A program made the translations under genes and the position numbers. Of a stretch of 64,000 nucleotides of DNA, positions 28,056 to 35,690 are shown piece after piece (the first letter of the stretch is position 1; each line of letters begins with the position of its first letter). Source of the stretch: Clostridia bacterium (GTDB lineage: Bacteria; Bacillota; Clostridia; Christensenellales; UBA1242). The stretch spans positions 124,001 through 188,000 of the forward strand of contig JAAWCQ010000004.1 of the NCBI GenBank assembly GCA_022793335.1, given 5' to 3'. Below the pieces are notes generated by a model, which was not told where the DNA came from, did not search any database, and was given only the letters and a program-made list of their open reading frames with translations.

Positions 28056-29750
28056 TTATTTTACCTCTTGATAGTTGTTGTTTTCATCAAGTTTGTAATA
28101 TGTAATGTTGTTTCTGTTTGCGTTATAAATTGCAATATCGTAGTTTGTTGTATCTGCAAATTCAAGCAAGAAACTATTGCTCAAATTGGTCAAGTTGCCA
28201 ATTTTTGAAGGTGCAACTGAAATAAATATGTCAATTTTTGATTTATATGTTTCATTGCAGTCTTCCATATTTACTCCGAAAATCGCGCAAGATTTTTCTG
28301 GAGTCAAGAAATCAAAAGTTGAAGAGGCATAACCTGAACAAAATGCTTCTGGGTTAAAGAAGAATATAAACTCAGCTGGTATTGTTGAATCAACATCAAT
28401 AAGGCCAAGACTCTTCAAATGTTCAAGTTTTCCATTCACTGAATTTGTTGGATTTCTTGGATGACCTTTGTAATAATAAACATATTCGTCACCATAATAA
28501 GCAATTACAGATTTTACATATTCATCAAAGTTTGTAGCAATTTCTGTTTCAGTCCAAGTACCTAAAATAACCATTACCTTTTTATTTTCAGTAACAGCTT
28601 TTTCAAACATGCCCTCACTGAAATTATAAAGTTTTTTAAGTTTATCAATACTCAAATATTGATTTTCGCTTTGATCATTTTGAATTGCAGAAAGCAATTT
28701 ACCCAAATCTTTAACCTTTATTTTTGAATTATTTTCAACTTTACTGTAAAAGTCTGGGTTATTTGGAGCTAAAGTGCCACTTATTCTAGTAAGCCACCAT
28801 TCGATGTTCTCTTCTTCAGATGCGATTACATAAGAATAATCTTGAAGGTCGTACGCGTTAATAACGCCAGTTGTATATCTTCCATAATATCTAGATTTTG
28901 CAACATCTTTTTTAAGCTGAGTCCATTTCCCTACCATCTTATCATACTCAGCATCTGCATTATCATTATTAAAGTGCTTGTTGAAAAATGCAAAAGAAGC
29001 TGATCCGTCAGAAAGCAAAACTACATGATAGTTTTCTGATGGTATTCCATTTGCAATGGTAGCTTGTACATAAGCATAATTGAAAAAGTCACTGTAATAT
29101 AAATTAAACTTAGATTGATTGTTTACCTCATACAATTCTTTAACATAATTTGCTGTATCAGTAAACATTTTCTGATATTCACTTCCTAAAAGTTCACCAG
29201 TTGACGCAATTGGCATTGGATAAACATTTTCAGTAAGCTCATTCCAATCCCATGCTCCGCTTCTTTGAAGCCAAACAAATGTAGGTATTCTGCCATTATC
29301 TGTTATCTCTGGCAATGACAAACTGAAAAGCGATACAGACATTGTTCCTGTAATTGGTGCAATGTTATATTCATCAGCAGACAAATTTACTCTCATTGTC
29401 TCTGAAGTTTTATATATTCCCTTTTTGATTTCAACCTCAACTGTCATTTTTCCATAGTAAGCATCAACATTTGCATTACCTTTAGCAATGTCATAATATT
29501 TAGTTGTGGTTTTTTGACTTACTAAATCTCCGCCATGATAAACTGAAATAGTGATTTTATCAACTGGCTTTGAAGTATCCCATTCAACATTTATTTGTTG
29601 GGTTTGTTCAACTTGACTTGCATTTATTTTTAAGTCAACTTTTAAAGCTACGCAATATACTATAGGAAATATAATTACGAAAGCAAGAATGACTGCACAA
29701 ACAACTAAAGTTGGCACCCATATCTTTTTTGGTAAATTAAAAAATTTCAT
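28056..29750 (-). CDS. Membrane-anchored extracytoplasmic GT80 (sialyltransferase)-like protein
   Basis: 564 residues. One N-terminal transmembrane helix (about 11-35) is followed by an Ig-like beta region (37-145) and then a domain with the motif set of GT80 sialyltransferases in order: SDGS (247-250), matching the (D/E)(D/E)G motif with its catalytic Asp (248); GTWT (397-400), matching the conserved GT-W segment; KGHPR (428-432), the HP motif; IPAE (457-460); and SGYASSTF (472-479), matching the CMP-binding ASS segment. Marine GT80 enzymes also carry an N-terminal Ig-like domain. The domain is predicted outside the cytoplasm, where CMP-sugars are not expected, so the substrate is open. It lies just downstream of sigF but has its own promoter. 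Recognition is from memory of the Pasteurella enzyme. Confidence 0.68.
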   Translation of the reverse strand: MKFFNLPKKIWVPTLVVCAVILAFVIIFPIVYCVALKVDLKINASQVEQTQQINVEWDTSKPVDKITISVYHGGDLVSQKTTTKYYDIAKGNANVDAYYGKMTVEVEIKKGIYKTSETMRVNLSADEYNIAPITGTMSVSLFSLSLPEITDNGRIPTFVWLQRSGAWDWNELTENVYPMPIASTGELLGSEYQKMFTDTANYVKELYEVNNQSKFNLYYSDFFNYAYVQATIANGIPSENYHVVLLSDGSASFAFFNKHFNNDNADAEYDKMVGKWTQLKKDVAKSRYYGRYTTGVINAYDLQDYSYVIASEEENIEWWLTRISGTLAPNNPDFYSKVENNSKIKVKDLGKLLSAIQNDQSENQYLSIDKLKKLYNFSEGMFEKAVTENKKVMVILGTWTETEIATNFDEYVKSVIAYYGDEYVYYYKGHPRNPTNSVNGKLEHLKSLGLIDVDSTIPAEFIFFFNPEAFCSGYASSTFDFLTPEKSCAIFGVNMEDCNETYKSKIDIFISVAPSKIGNLTNLSNSFLLEFADTTNYDIAIYNANRNNITYYKLDENNNYQEVK

Positions 29751-29770
29751 ACTCCTCCCTCACAAATTTT

Positions 29771-29798
29771 ATTATACTTTAATACCAATTAAAGTCAA
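29771..29798 (-). promoter_or_regulatory. Promoter of the GT80-like gene with a palindrome between -35 and -10
   Basis: Minus strand: -35 TTGACT (29793-29798), 16-nt spacer, -10 TATAAT (29771-29776). A perfect 8-bp inverted repeat (ACTTTAAT / ATTAAAGT, 29776-29795) fills the spacer, as an operator would. Confidence 0.65.
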
Positions 29799-29802
29799 GT
29801 AA

Positions 29803-29836
29803 TTTGTAAAAAAATATGAAATTTTGTAAAAAAATA
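29803..29836. repeat. Two 14-nt direct repeats 20 nt apart upstream of the GT80-like promoter
   Basis: The sequence TTTGTAAAAAAATA occurs at 29803-29816 and 29823-29836. The 20-nt period places both copies on the same face of the helix just upstream of the -35 box. AT-rich background reduces the weight. Confidence 0.5.
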
Positions 29837-29874
29837 AATTTTATTGTTAAACTAAATCTAAACGAGTCAACAAT

Positions 29875-30600
29875 TTATAAAGTAAGCTTGTTTCTTAAAT
29901 TATTTAAAATTTTATTTTCAAGTCTTGAGACCTGCACCTGCGAAATATTCAATTCTTTTGCAATTTCACTTTGAGTTTTATCAAAGTAATATCTAAGCAA
30001 AATAATCTTACGATCCCTATAATCAAGATGTTTGACAAGCTCTGTAAGCGCAATATTGTCAATCATTTTACTATTTTCATCTTCTTGTGCCTCTATTCTG
30101 TCAATTAGCGCCAAAGACTCAGATTCATCCTCAATAGGCGTATACAAAGAAAGCGGCATTTTCGCCGAATCCATTGCAAGAACAATTTCCTGCTGGTCAA
30201 CTTCAAAATGTATCGCAAGCTCTTCAATTGTAGGCACTCTCTCATTCTTTTGTGTAAATTCTTCCACATATCTATTTATTTGCAAATTCAAAGATTTCAA
30301 CGCTCTTGACACCTTAATCGAGCCGTCATCACGCATAAATCTCTTGATCTCTCCAATCACCATAGGTACAACATAGGTTGAAAATTTTACTCCAAAATCT
30401 GCATTGAAATTTTTAATAGCTTTCAAAAATCCCATGCAACCAATTTGAAATAAATCGTCATACTCAACACCTTTATCTCTAAAGCGTTTTATCACACTCT
30501 TAATGAGCGGTGAATTTTCCTCTATCAGCACCGATTTCGCTTCTTGGTCACCCTGTTGAGCTTTTTCGACCAATTGCAATATTATGGTGTTATCCAGCAC
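29875..30600 (-). CDS. sigF: Sporulation sigma factor F
   Basis: 241 residues. Region 2 has YDDLFQIGCMGFLKAIKNFNADFGVKFSTYVVPMVIGEIKRF (shown in part of the protein), and region 4 has LRYYFDKTQSEIAKELNISQVQVSRLENKIL. Sigma F and sigma G are near-identical in design; the position as third gene after spoIIAA-spoIIAB identifies sigma F, the first forespore-specific factor. The GTG at 30600 is taken as start because AGGTGG precedes it; it overlaps spoIIAB by 11 nt. Confidence 0.93.
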   Translation of the reverse strand: MLDNTIILQLVEKAQQGDQEAKSVLIEENSPLIKSVIKRFRDKGVEYDDLFQIGCMGFLKAIKNFNADFGVKFSTYVVPMVIGEIKRFMRDDGSIKVSRALKSLNLQINRYVEEFTQKNERVPTIEELAIHFEVDQQEIVLAMDSAKMPLSLYTPIEDESESLALIDRIEAQEDENSKMIDNIALTELVKHLDYRDRKIILLRYYFDKTQSEIAKELNISQVQVSRLENKILNNLRNKLTL

Positions 30601-31042
30601 TACCCACCTGCAAAACACTGTTGCTTATCTGCTTATACATAGTCACAGTTGTTCCACCAAGTTCATTTTTTTCAACTTCCACACCATCCATAAAACTTTC
30701 CATAACAGTAAAACCCATTCCGCTTCTTTCTTCGTCTGGCTTGGTCGTATAAAAAGGCTCTTTAGCTTTTTGAATATCTTTTATTCCAACACCTGCATCT
30801 TTGATTATAATCTTAACACTGTCGCCTTCAATTTCGCAACGCATAGAAATCTCACCTTCACCATCTGGATAGGCATGAACAACACAATTTGTCACAGCTT
30901 CTGAAACTGAAGTCTTAATATCATCAAGCTCGTCGATAGACGGATTTAATTGCACACAAAATCCTGCAACGCATATTCTTGCAAAGCCTTCATTTATAGA
31001 TAAAGCTTTAAATTTTACTTCCATAAAGTTTGATTTTGCCAT
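30590..31042 (-). CDS. spoIIAB: Anti-sigma F factor / serine kinase SpoIIAB
   Basis: 150 residues, GHKL ATPase fold: N box SEAVTNCVVHAY, G1 KDAGVGIKDI and G2 RSGMGFTVMESFMDG. It holds sigma F inactive and phosphorylates SpoIIAA. The ATG at 31042 has AAAGGAGAGG upstream, so the longer in-frame extension is not used. Ten nt after spoIIAA and overlapping sigF, in the classic operon order. Confidence 0.96.
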   Translation of the reverse strand: MAKSNFMEVKFKALSINEGFARICVAGFCVQLNPSIDELDDIKTSVSEAVTNCVVHAYPDGEGEISMRCEIEGDSVKIIIKDAGVGIKDIQKAKEPFYTTKPDEERSGMGFTVMESFMDGVEVEKNELGGTTVTMYKQISNSVLQVGSAG

Positions 31043-31052
31043 AACCTCTCCT

Positions 31053-31361
31053 TTAAACAATTTTAGGCATGATTTCATACAGCCCTGTCATCTTAAATAT
31101 TTTCTCCGCCTGCTTAGATGGATTGCATATAAAAATTGGAATATTTCTATTTTTCATCTTCTTATATCTGCCTATAAGCACACCTATACCGGTGCTATCC
31201 ATAAATTCAAGCTCTGATAAATCAATGATTATTTGATTGAAATCGCCCCCTGCAAATATGTCATCAAGCGTTATCCTTGTATGACTTGCAGAATGCTCGT
31301 CAAGCTCACCACAAAGCACAACATATAAAGTACCTTTATAAACCCTGCTTTTTATATGCAT
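31053..31361 (-). CDS. spoIIAA: Anti-anti-sigma factor SpoIIAA
   Basis: 102 residues, STAS domain. The phosphorylated serine is Ser56 in FMDSTGIGVLIGRYK. Dephosphorylated SpoIIAA releases sigma F from SpoIIAB. ATG follows AAGGAGGAAG. First gene of the spoIIA operon; a sigma-H promoter would be expected but none was convincing. Confidence 0.95.
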   Translation of the reverse strand: MHIKSRVYKGTLYVVLCGELDEHSASHTRITLDDIFAGGDFNQIIIDLSELEFMDSTGIGVLIGRYKKMKNRNIPIFICNPSKQAEKIFKMTGLYEIMPKIV

Positions 31362-31473
31362 CTCTTCCTCCTTAAATATCTACTTCATTCATCAAGGCTA
31401 TCTTAACACAATAACACTTGCGAAATTTAGATATTTTATAGGAAAAACAGAAAATAAATAAGAAAAATCAATT

Positions 31474-32208
31474 TTAAAATCTGACAGCACCACCAGAAAC
31501 AGTTATCGCCTCTCCTGTAATAAAAGAAGCTTCATCACTGGCCAAAAAGAATACTGTTGAAGCAACATCTTCTGGCTGGCCAATTCTTCCCATAGGCGTC
31601 GCACTCTCTAGTTGTGTTTTTTCAGTCTTTATATATTTTTCGGTCATCTTTGTTTCAATGCAGCCTGGCGCAACACAATTCACCCTAACATTAAAATTAC
31701 CGCATTCCTGAGATAAAGCTTTAGAAAGCGCAATAAGCCCTCCTTTCGCAGCTGAATAAACACTTTCGCAAGCCCCACCATAAATTCCATAAATTGAAGA
31801 AATAAGAATAATTGAACCATGCTTTACTTTACTAAAATATTGTGCAGCTTCTTTAGCACAATAAATTCCACCTTTTAAATTGACATCGATAATATCGTCA
31901 ATATCCTCTAGCTTTTCGTCAAATAAAAGCTTTTCATCCAAAGACAAACCTGCACAATAAACAACACATTCTAAATATTCAGCTTCGTTCTTTAACCACG
32001 CAAAAAGTTTCTCATAATCAGAATAACTTTTAACATCCAATTTGAAACTCTCAAATCTTGCACCAAGATTTTCACAACTGAATTTTAAGTCTTCCACCTC
32101 ACTATTATTATAAGTTGCAAAAACATCATAATTATTTTCGGCAAATTTTAAAGCGATTGCCCTGCCTATTCCACTAGACCCACCTACTATTAAAACACTT
32201 TTTTTCAT
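31474..32208 (-). CDS. Short-chain dehydrogenase/reductase, FabG-like
   Basis: 244 residues. NAD(P)-binding GGSSGIG (9-15), CVVYCAG, catalytic Ser near 137 (ILISSIYG) and YSAAK (151-155), with PGCIETKM and the C-terminal FITGEAITVSGG. The form is close to 3-oxoacyl-ACP reductase, but no fatty acid genes are adjacent, so the substrate is unknown. It has its own promoter at 32232-32260 and stands alone. Confidence 0.88.
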   Translation of the reverse strand: MKKSVLIVGGSSGIGRAIALKFAENNYDVFATYNNSEVEDLKFSCENLGARFESFKLDVKSYSDYEKLFAWLKNEAEYLECVVYCAGLSLDEKLLFDEKLEDIDDIIDVNLKGGIYCAKEAAQYFSKVKHGSIILISSIYGIYGGACESVYSAAKGGLIALSKALSQECGNFNVRVNCVAPGCIETKMTEKYIKTEKTQLESATPMGRIGQPEDVASTVFFLASDEASFITGEAITVSGGAVRF

Positions 32209-32231
32209 AAAAAGCTCTCCTTTTCTATTTA

Positions 32232-32260
32232 AGTATAATTGATTTAACTTTCAAAAGCAA
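32232..32260 (-). promoter_or_regulatory. Predicted sigma-A promoter of the SDR gene
   Basis: Minus strand: -35 TTGCTT (32255-32260), 17-nt spacer, -10 TATACT (32232-32237). AAGGAGAGC follows before the ATG. Confidence 0.6.
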
Positions 32261-32426
32261 ACATTTATAATAAAACAGCACTTCTATATTAAAAACACAT
32301 CATAAGCAACAAAATTTTCTTAAATTACAATCTTTTAAATATATAAAAATACATAAAAAATCAGATTTTTTCACCTTTTTAATGCTAAAAACATAGAAAA
32401 ATTAAAAAAATAGAAAAAAATACATA

Positions 32427-32450
32427 TTTTTGTAAAATATTTTACAAAAA
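32427..32450. promoter_or_regulatory. Perfect 24-bp palindrome, candidate operator
   Basis: TTTTTGTAAAAT (32427-32438) is followed directly by its exact reverse complement (32439-32450). It ends 3 nt before the -35 box of the predicted small RNA promoter. No known operator consensus is claimed. Confidence 0.6.
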
Positions 32451-32453
32451 TGT

Positions 32454-32482
32454 TTGTCTTTTTTAAAACAATGTATTATAAT
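32454..32482 (+). promoter_or_regulatory. Predicted sigma-A promoter of the small RNA
   Basis: Plus strand: -35 TTGTCT (32454-32459), 17-nt spacer, -10 TATAAT (32477-32482). The expected start, about 32489, is the first base of hairpin 1. Confidence 0.68.
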
Positions 32483-32488
32483 AAAGAT

Positions 32489-32582
32489 AGTTGCTTGTAA
32501 AAGCAACCTTCTAAGACTTACAATGCCATAAATCTCTGGCATTGTGTAAAAAAAGCAAGTTATAATCTTCTTGCTTTTTTTA
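32489..32582 (+). ncRNA. Candidate three-hairpin small RNA
   Basis: About 94 nt. Hairpin 1 is a 7-bp stem (GTTGCTT/AAGCAAC, 32490-32507) closed by a GTAA (GNRA) tetraloop. Hairpin 2 is a 9-bp stem (ACAATGCCA/TGGCATTGT, 32520-32545) with an 8-nt loop. Hairpin 3 (32551-32578) pairs AAAAGCAAG with CTTGCTTTT and runs into T's, a Rho-independent terminator. The arms of hairpins 1 and 3 share AAGCAA/TTGCTT, so they could exchange partners. No reading frame is present. It could instead be a leader, but no plus-strand gene begins within 900 nt. I do not match it to a known RNA family. Confidence 0.6.
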
Positions 32583-32638
32583 TTTTAATTATCAGTTATT
32601 TTAACAAAGCAGTTTTGACGATGCCTAACAGTAATAAC

Positions 32639-33223
32639 CTATAATGATTTCTTTAAATTCTCATCACAGGAAGGCTTTTTATAATAAGCTGGCTTGAATA
32701 CTTTTTCATGAAGAATAAAGAAGATAAAACCTAAATATGTGATGCATACCGTCATATAAATTGTAAAAATAAAATTAAACTTTGTTGCACAAAAATATGG
32801 GAACAGATAAATAATAGCAAATAAAACAATAAACCCATATTTTACTTTTAGCTCAGCATTTATAAGCCATATCAAACTCAGAATAAGCACTACAAACATA
32901 CTTGCAATAATAAAAAATAACATTAAAGAGTATGCAATCGAAATTATATTCTCCACTTTGCTTTGGCTGTATTTTGTACATTTTAAAACAAATCCAATTA
33001 TGGCAAGTATTGATAACAATGTTACTGCAATTATTGTAATTATTAAAAAAGCATAGTTTGCTGCAACCAAATGACTGTTTTCGCCTATCACCTGCATAAT
33101 AGAAAAAGCTTCTAAAAGCTCATAACAAGTTGCATCGCCGAAAAAAGGCGCTGCCATAAAACCAAACAGCAAAATACAAAAAATCAAACCTATTGCGTAA
33201 TTGATTCGTTTTTCTTTTAACAT
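32639..33223 (-). CDS. Membrane protein of unknown function
   Basis: 194 residues with five hydrophobic segments (about 8-28, 50-75, 90-118, 125-145, 150-172) and a basic C-terminus. No recognised motif. It stands alone between the small RNA and a plus-strand gene. AAAAG-rich sequence precedes the ATG but there is no strong ribosome binding site, so expression may be low. Confidence 0.55.
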   Translation of the reverse strand: MLKEKRINYAIGLIFCILLFGFMAAPFFGDATCYELLEAFSIMQVIGENSHLVAANYAFLIITIIAVTLLSILAIIGFVLKCTKYSQSKVENIISIAYSLMLFFIIASMFVVLILSLIWLINAELKVKYGFIVLFAIIYLFPYFCATKFNFIFTIYMTVCITYLGFIFFILHEKVFKPAYYKKPSCDENLKKSL

Positions 33224-33434
33224 AACAATATTATATCACATACTAACGCAGTATGCAACAAAAATAATAATTACAATAACGAACAATAACTAAACACTTA
33301 TGCCCACATGTTACTAATATAAACAATTAAGTATTCCTTAAAATACCTTAAAAAAAATATAAAACTGCAGATTAAACAGAATATACGATGACTTGAAATA
33401 AGTAAAATACTAATAAATAGTGCAAGTAATAAAG

Positions 33435-33469
33435 TTGAAATTGCTTGATTTTTATGGTATGATTAAAAT
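33435..33469 (+). promoter_or_regulatory. Overlapping predicted promoters of the 33498 gene
   Basis: TTGAAA (33435-33440), 17 nt, TATGAT (33458-33463) with an extended TGG; and, shifted by 6 nt, TTGCTT (33441-33446), 17 nt, TAAAAT (33464-33469). Confidence 0.5.
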
Positions 33470-33497
33470 ACAAGATATAAATTTGTTGAGGTGTAAT

Positions 33498-33845
33498 ATG
33501 TTTAATGAAATATGTATTTATGAAGCGAAAATAACCAAACTTAATGAAATTGAAGAACTGATGAGAGAAGTAGCAGAATTTTATTTGAAACAAGATGGAG
33601 TTATTGAAGTACATTATATAAAACGCACACACCGACAAAAAGATTTTAATGCAGTTAAAAAAGGAGAATTACCAATTCGTCTTACAAAAAATGTGGGGAA
33701 GGTTACATATATCTTATATTGGGTATTAGAGAACGAAGAAGCTCATGCAAGAGTATCTAAATTAGGTGTAGAAAAATTTTATAACCGTTGGAATAGATGT
33801 TTAACAACAATGCCTAAAATAATATTGGGTGAGAATATTGTTTGA
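33498..33845 (+). CDS. Small antibiotic-biosynthesis-monooxygenase-like (dimeric alpha/beta barrel) protein
   Basis: 115 residues from the ATG at 33498, which has GAGGTG upstream; an earlier in-frame start lacks one. The pattern IYEAKITKLNEIEELMREVAEFYLKQDGVIEVHYIKR, here quoted in part as EELMREVAEFYLKQDGVIEV, then YILYWVLENEEAHARVSK and a C-terminal helix fits a ferredoxin-like ABM fold of the kind seen in small monooxygenases and heme-degrading proteins. Substrate is unknown. The assignment is by fold pattern only. Confidence 0.55.
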   Translation: MFNEICIYEAKITKLNEIEELMREVAEFYLKQDGVIEVHYIKRTHRQKDFNAVKKGELPIRLTKNVGKVTYILYWVLENEEAHARVSKLGVEKFYNRWNRCLTTMPKIILGENIV

Positions 33846-33939
33846 CCGACAATTTACTGTTTATAGTACAATCTTTATAGCAAATTCAAAATATTTAATA
33901 AAGAAACCGAAAGGCACTCCAAGATTTCTTTCAACCCAC

Positions 33940-33980
33940 AAAAAAAAATGACCGATAAGATAGTTATTCTTATCAGTCAT
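33940..33980 (-). terminator. Intrinsic terminator of the tRNA operon
   Basis: A 12-bp stem (ATGACTGATAAG with CTTATCGGTCAT, one G-U pair) and 9-nt loop, followed on the minus strand by about eight T. It starts 4 nt after tRNA-Tyr. Confidence 0.85.
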
Positions 33981-33983
33981 CAA

Positions 33984-34068
33984 TGGTGGGCAGGGATGGA
34001 TTCGAACCATCGAAGACGAAGTCGACGGATTTACAGTCCGTTGCATTTGGCCGCTCTGCAACCTACCC
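33984..34068 (-). tRNA. tRNA-Tyr (GTA)
   Basis: 85 nt with encoded CCA. Acceptor GGGTAGG pairs with CCTGCCC. Anticodon GTA sits in GGACTGTAAATCC. A long variable arm is present, as expected for bacterial tRNA-Tyr. Confidence 0.97.
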
Positions 34069-34100
34069 ATAAATTTAAAGCACCTTAATAGGTGCTTTTT

Positions 34101-34175
34101 TGGAGCTGGTGAAAGGAATCGAACCTTCAACCTGCTGATTACAAGTCAGCTGCTCTACCATTGAGCCACACCAGC
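34101..34175 (-). tRNA. tRNA-Thr (TGT)
   Basis: 75 nt with encoded CCA. Acceptor GCTGGTG/CACCAGC; anticodon loop CTTGTAA with anticodon TGT. Confidence 0.97.
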
Positions 34176-34242
34176 ATTCTGTTTCTATAAAAGAAACTTG
34201 CAACCTAAGTGGAAATGAAATCTCAATTCCACTTGGTCACCT

Positions 34243-34318
34243 TGGTGCCCTAAGGTGGAATCGAACCACCGACACAAGGATTTTCAGTCCTTTGCTCTGC
34301 CGACTGAGCTATCAGGGC
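34243..34318 (-). tRNA. tRNA-Phe (GAA)
   Basis: 76 nt with encoded CCA. Acceptor GCCCTGA/TTAGGGC; anticodon loop CTGAAAA with anticodon GAA. Confidence 0.97.
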
Positions 34319-34390
34319 TTAACTAAACCTCTACTCAAAAAAAATAACTTTTGAAAAGTTTTTGTTTAGCTTTTTTAACCCATAGGGTTA

Positions 34391-34467
34391 TGGCGACTCG
34401 AATGGGGCTCGAACCCACGACCTCCAGCGTGACAGGCTGGCGTTCTAACCAACTGAACTACCGAGCC
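34391..34467 (-). tRNA. tRNA-Asp (GTC)
   Basis: 77 nt with encoded CCA and discriminator G. Acceptor GGCTCGG/TCGAGTC; anticodon loop CTGTCAC with anticodon GTC. Confidence 0.97.
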
Positions 34468-34521
34468 ACATAATTTCTCATGTGTTTTTGTTTTACACCA
34501 CCCTCTGTGTCAATAAGAAGA

Positions 34522-34598
34522 TGGTGGGCCTTCAGGGACTCGAACCCCGGACCGACCGGTTATGAGCCGGTTGCTCTAACCAACTGAGCTAAAGGCCC
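34522..34598 (-). tRNA. tRNA-Met (CAT), elongator type
   Basis: 77 nt with encoded CCA. Acceptor GGGCCTT/AAGGCCC; anticodon loop CTCATAA with anticodon CAT. A paired first position (G1-C72) excludes the initiator. A lysidine-modified tRNA-Ile2 cannot be fully excluded, but the body looks like clostridial elongator tRNA-Met. Confidence 0.9.
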
Positions 34599-34618
34599 AT
34601 TGACAAACTTGATTATAA

Positions 34619-34694
34619 TGGTCGGGGTGGAGGGTCTCGAACCCCCGACCTCATGGTCCCAAACCACGCGCTCTACCAACTGAGCCACACCCCG
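34619..34694 (-). tRNA. tRNA-Pro (TGG)
   Basis: 76 nt with encoded CCA. Acceptor CGGGGTG/CACCCCG; anticodon loop TTTGGGA with anticodon TGG. First gene of the six-tRNA operon. Confidence 0.97.
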
Positions 34695-34714
34695 TAAATC
34701 AAGTTTGCAATGCT

Positions 34715-34743
34715 ATTTTAATATATTTTAATGCAGATGTCAA
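34715..34743 (-). promoter_or_regulatory. Promoter of the six-tRNA operon
   Basis: Minus strand: -35 TTGACA (34738-34743), 17-nt spacer, -10 TAAAAT (34715-34720), about 20 nt before tRNA-Pro. Confidence 0.75.
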
Positions 34744-34927
34744 GAAAAATCTTAAAGTTTTTTCTAAAAATAACAAATTTTTACTTTATAAATGTTAAAC
34801 CTTTATTCAAAACTATATTTTAAAGCATAATATTTGAAAAGCAGTTTAAAAATGTCGCCTTAAGTAAACATTTGCTGCATAAATATTTTATGAAATTATA
34901 TTTTATTTTGACATAAAAATGTAATTT

Positions 34928-35680
34928 TTACTTATCGTCACTCGAATAAAAATCAAAAGCTTTCATGATTTCATTCAAATCTTCTTTTGGATTTATCGCT
35001 TCTTTTAAATCAAAACCATTTGATTGAATTTTCATTGACCTTGGCTCTTCCTCTGGAGGCTGAGTGTTTAAGAATTTATCAACTAAATTGTCATAGCTGT
35101 CATTTTCATTAAGCTCCATTTCAACCACAGGTTTAATTAAAGAAGGTCTTTCTTTTTCTCTAAACTCTATTCTGTCCGCCCTTTCGATTCGCACTTCTTT
35201 GGTGTTTTCCTGCACTTTCTTGCCCTGCATCTTACTTAATAAAACTCTCATAGGGTCATTTTCTGTGCCTGTGCCAATAATCTCTTCTTTTTTTGCTTGG
35301 GTGCTTTGCAAGATTGTTTCAATTTCAGTTGCAAGCTTTTTATAAGAGCTGTTTACTAAAACACCAGGAAATCTGAAATTCAAATCTTCTAAAAAAGCTT
35401 GAATATGGTTGTAAACCATACGCAACTGTTCCCCTCTTAAAACTTCAATGTTACGACTGCCTTCAGCTTGCGCTTTCTTATATGACTCAAGCATCTCTAC
35501 AATTTTCTTGCCTCTATTTTCAATTTCTTGAGACTTATTTTTCACTTCCAAAACTTTCTTTTCGGCTTCCAAAACTTTAAGCTTTTCCTCCATTAAAGTT
35601 TTTTCATACTGCGCTTTAAGCTCTGAAATATATTTATCCACTTCATTTTTATTATAACCATAAATATCTGTTGAAAACAT
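34928..35680 (-). CDS. DivIVA-family coiled-coil protein
   Basis: 250 residues. It starts MFSTDIYGYNKNEVDKYISEL, the DivIVA/GpsB N-terminal lipid-binding motif, followed by a coiled coil to about residue 75 and a less ordered, charged C-terminal half ending in an acidic tail. DivIVA proteins mark curved membrane at poles and septa and recruit division or sporulation partners (family knowledge). Adjacent upstream genes are a small membrane protein and lgt. Whether it is the main DivIVA or a paralogue cannot be told. Confidence 0.8.
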   Translation of the reverse strand: MFSTDIYGYNKNEVDKYISELKAQYEKTLMEEKLKVLEAEKKVLEVKNKSQEIENRGKKIVEMLESYKKAQAEGSRNIEVLRGEQLRMVYNHIQAFLEDLNFRFPGVLVNSSYKKLATEIETILQSTQAKKEEIIGTGTENDPMRVLLSKMQGKKVQENTKEVRIERADRIEFREKERPSLIKPVVEMELNENDSYDNLVDKFLNTQPPEEEPRSMKIQSNGFDLKEAINPKEDLNEIMKAFDFYSSDDK

Positions 35681-35690
35681 AAAAAATCTC

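Noticed and set aside
30584..30904. Plus-strand frames opposite spoIIAB
   Set aside because: Antisense to a conserved operon.
31362..31473. Sigma-H promoter upstream of spoIIAA
   Set aside because: A GAAT-containing -10 candidate exists but the -35 has too many mismatches to claim it.
33372..33638. Minus-strand frame opposite the small monooxygenase-like gene
   Set aside because: Aromatic-rich translation of AT-rich antisense; no ribosome binding site; the plus-strand frame has a promoter and ribosome binding site.
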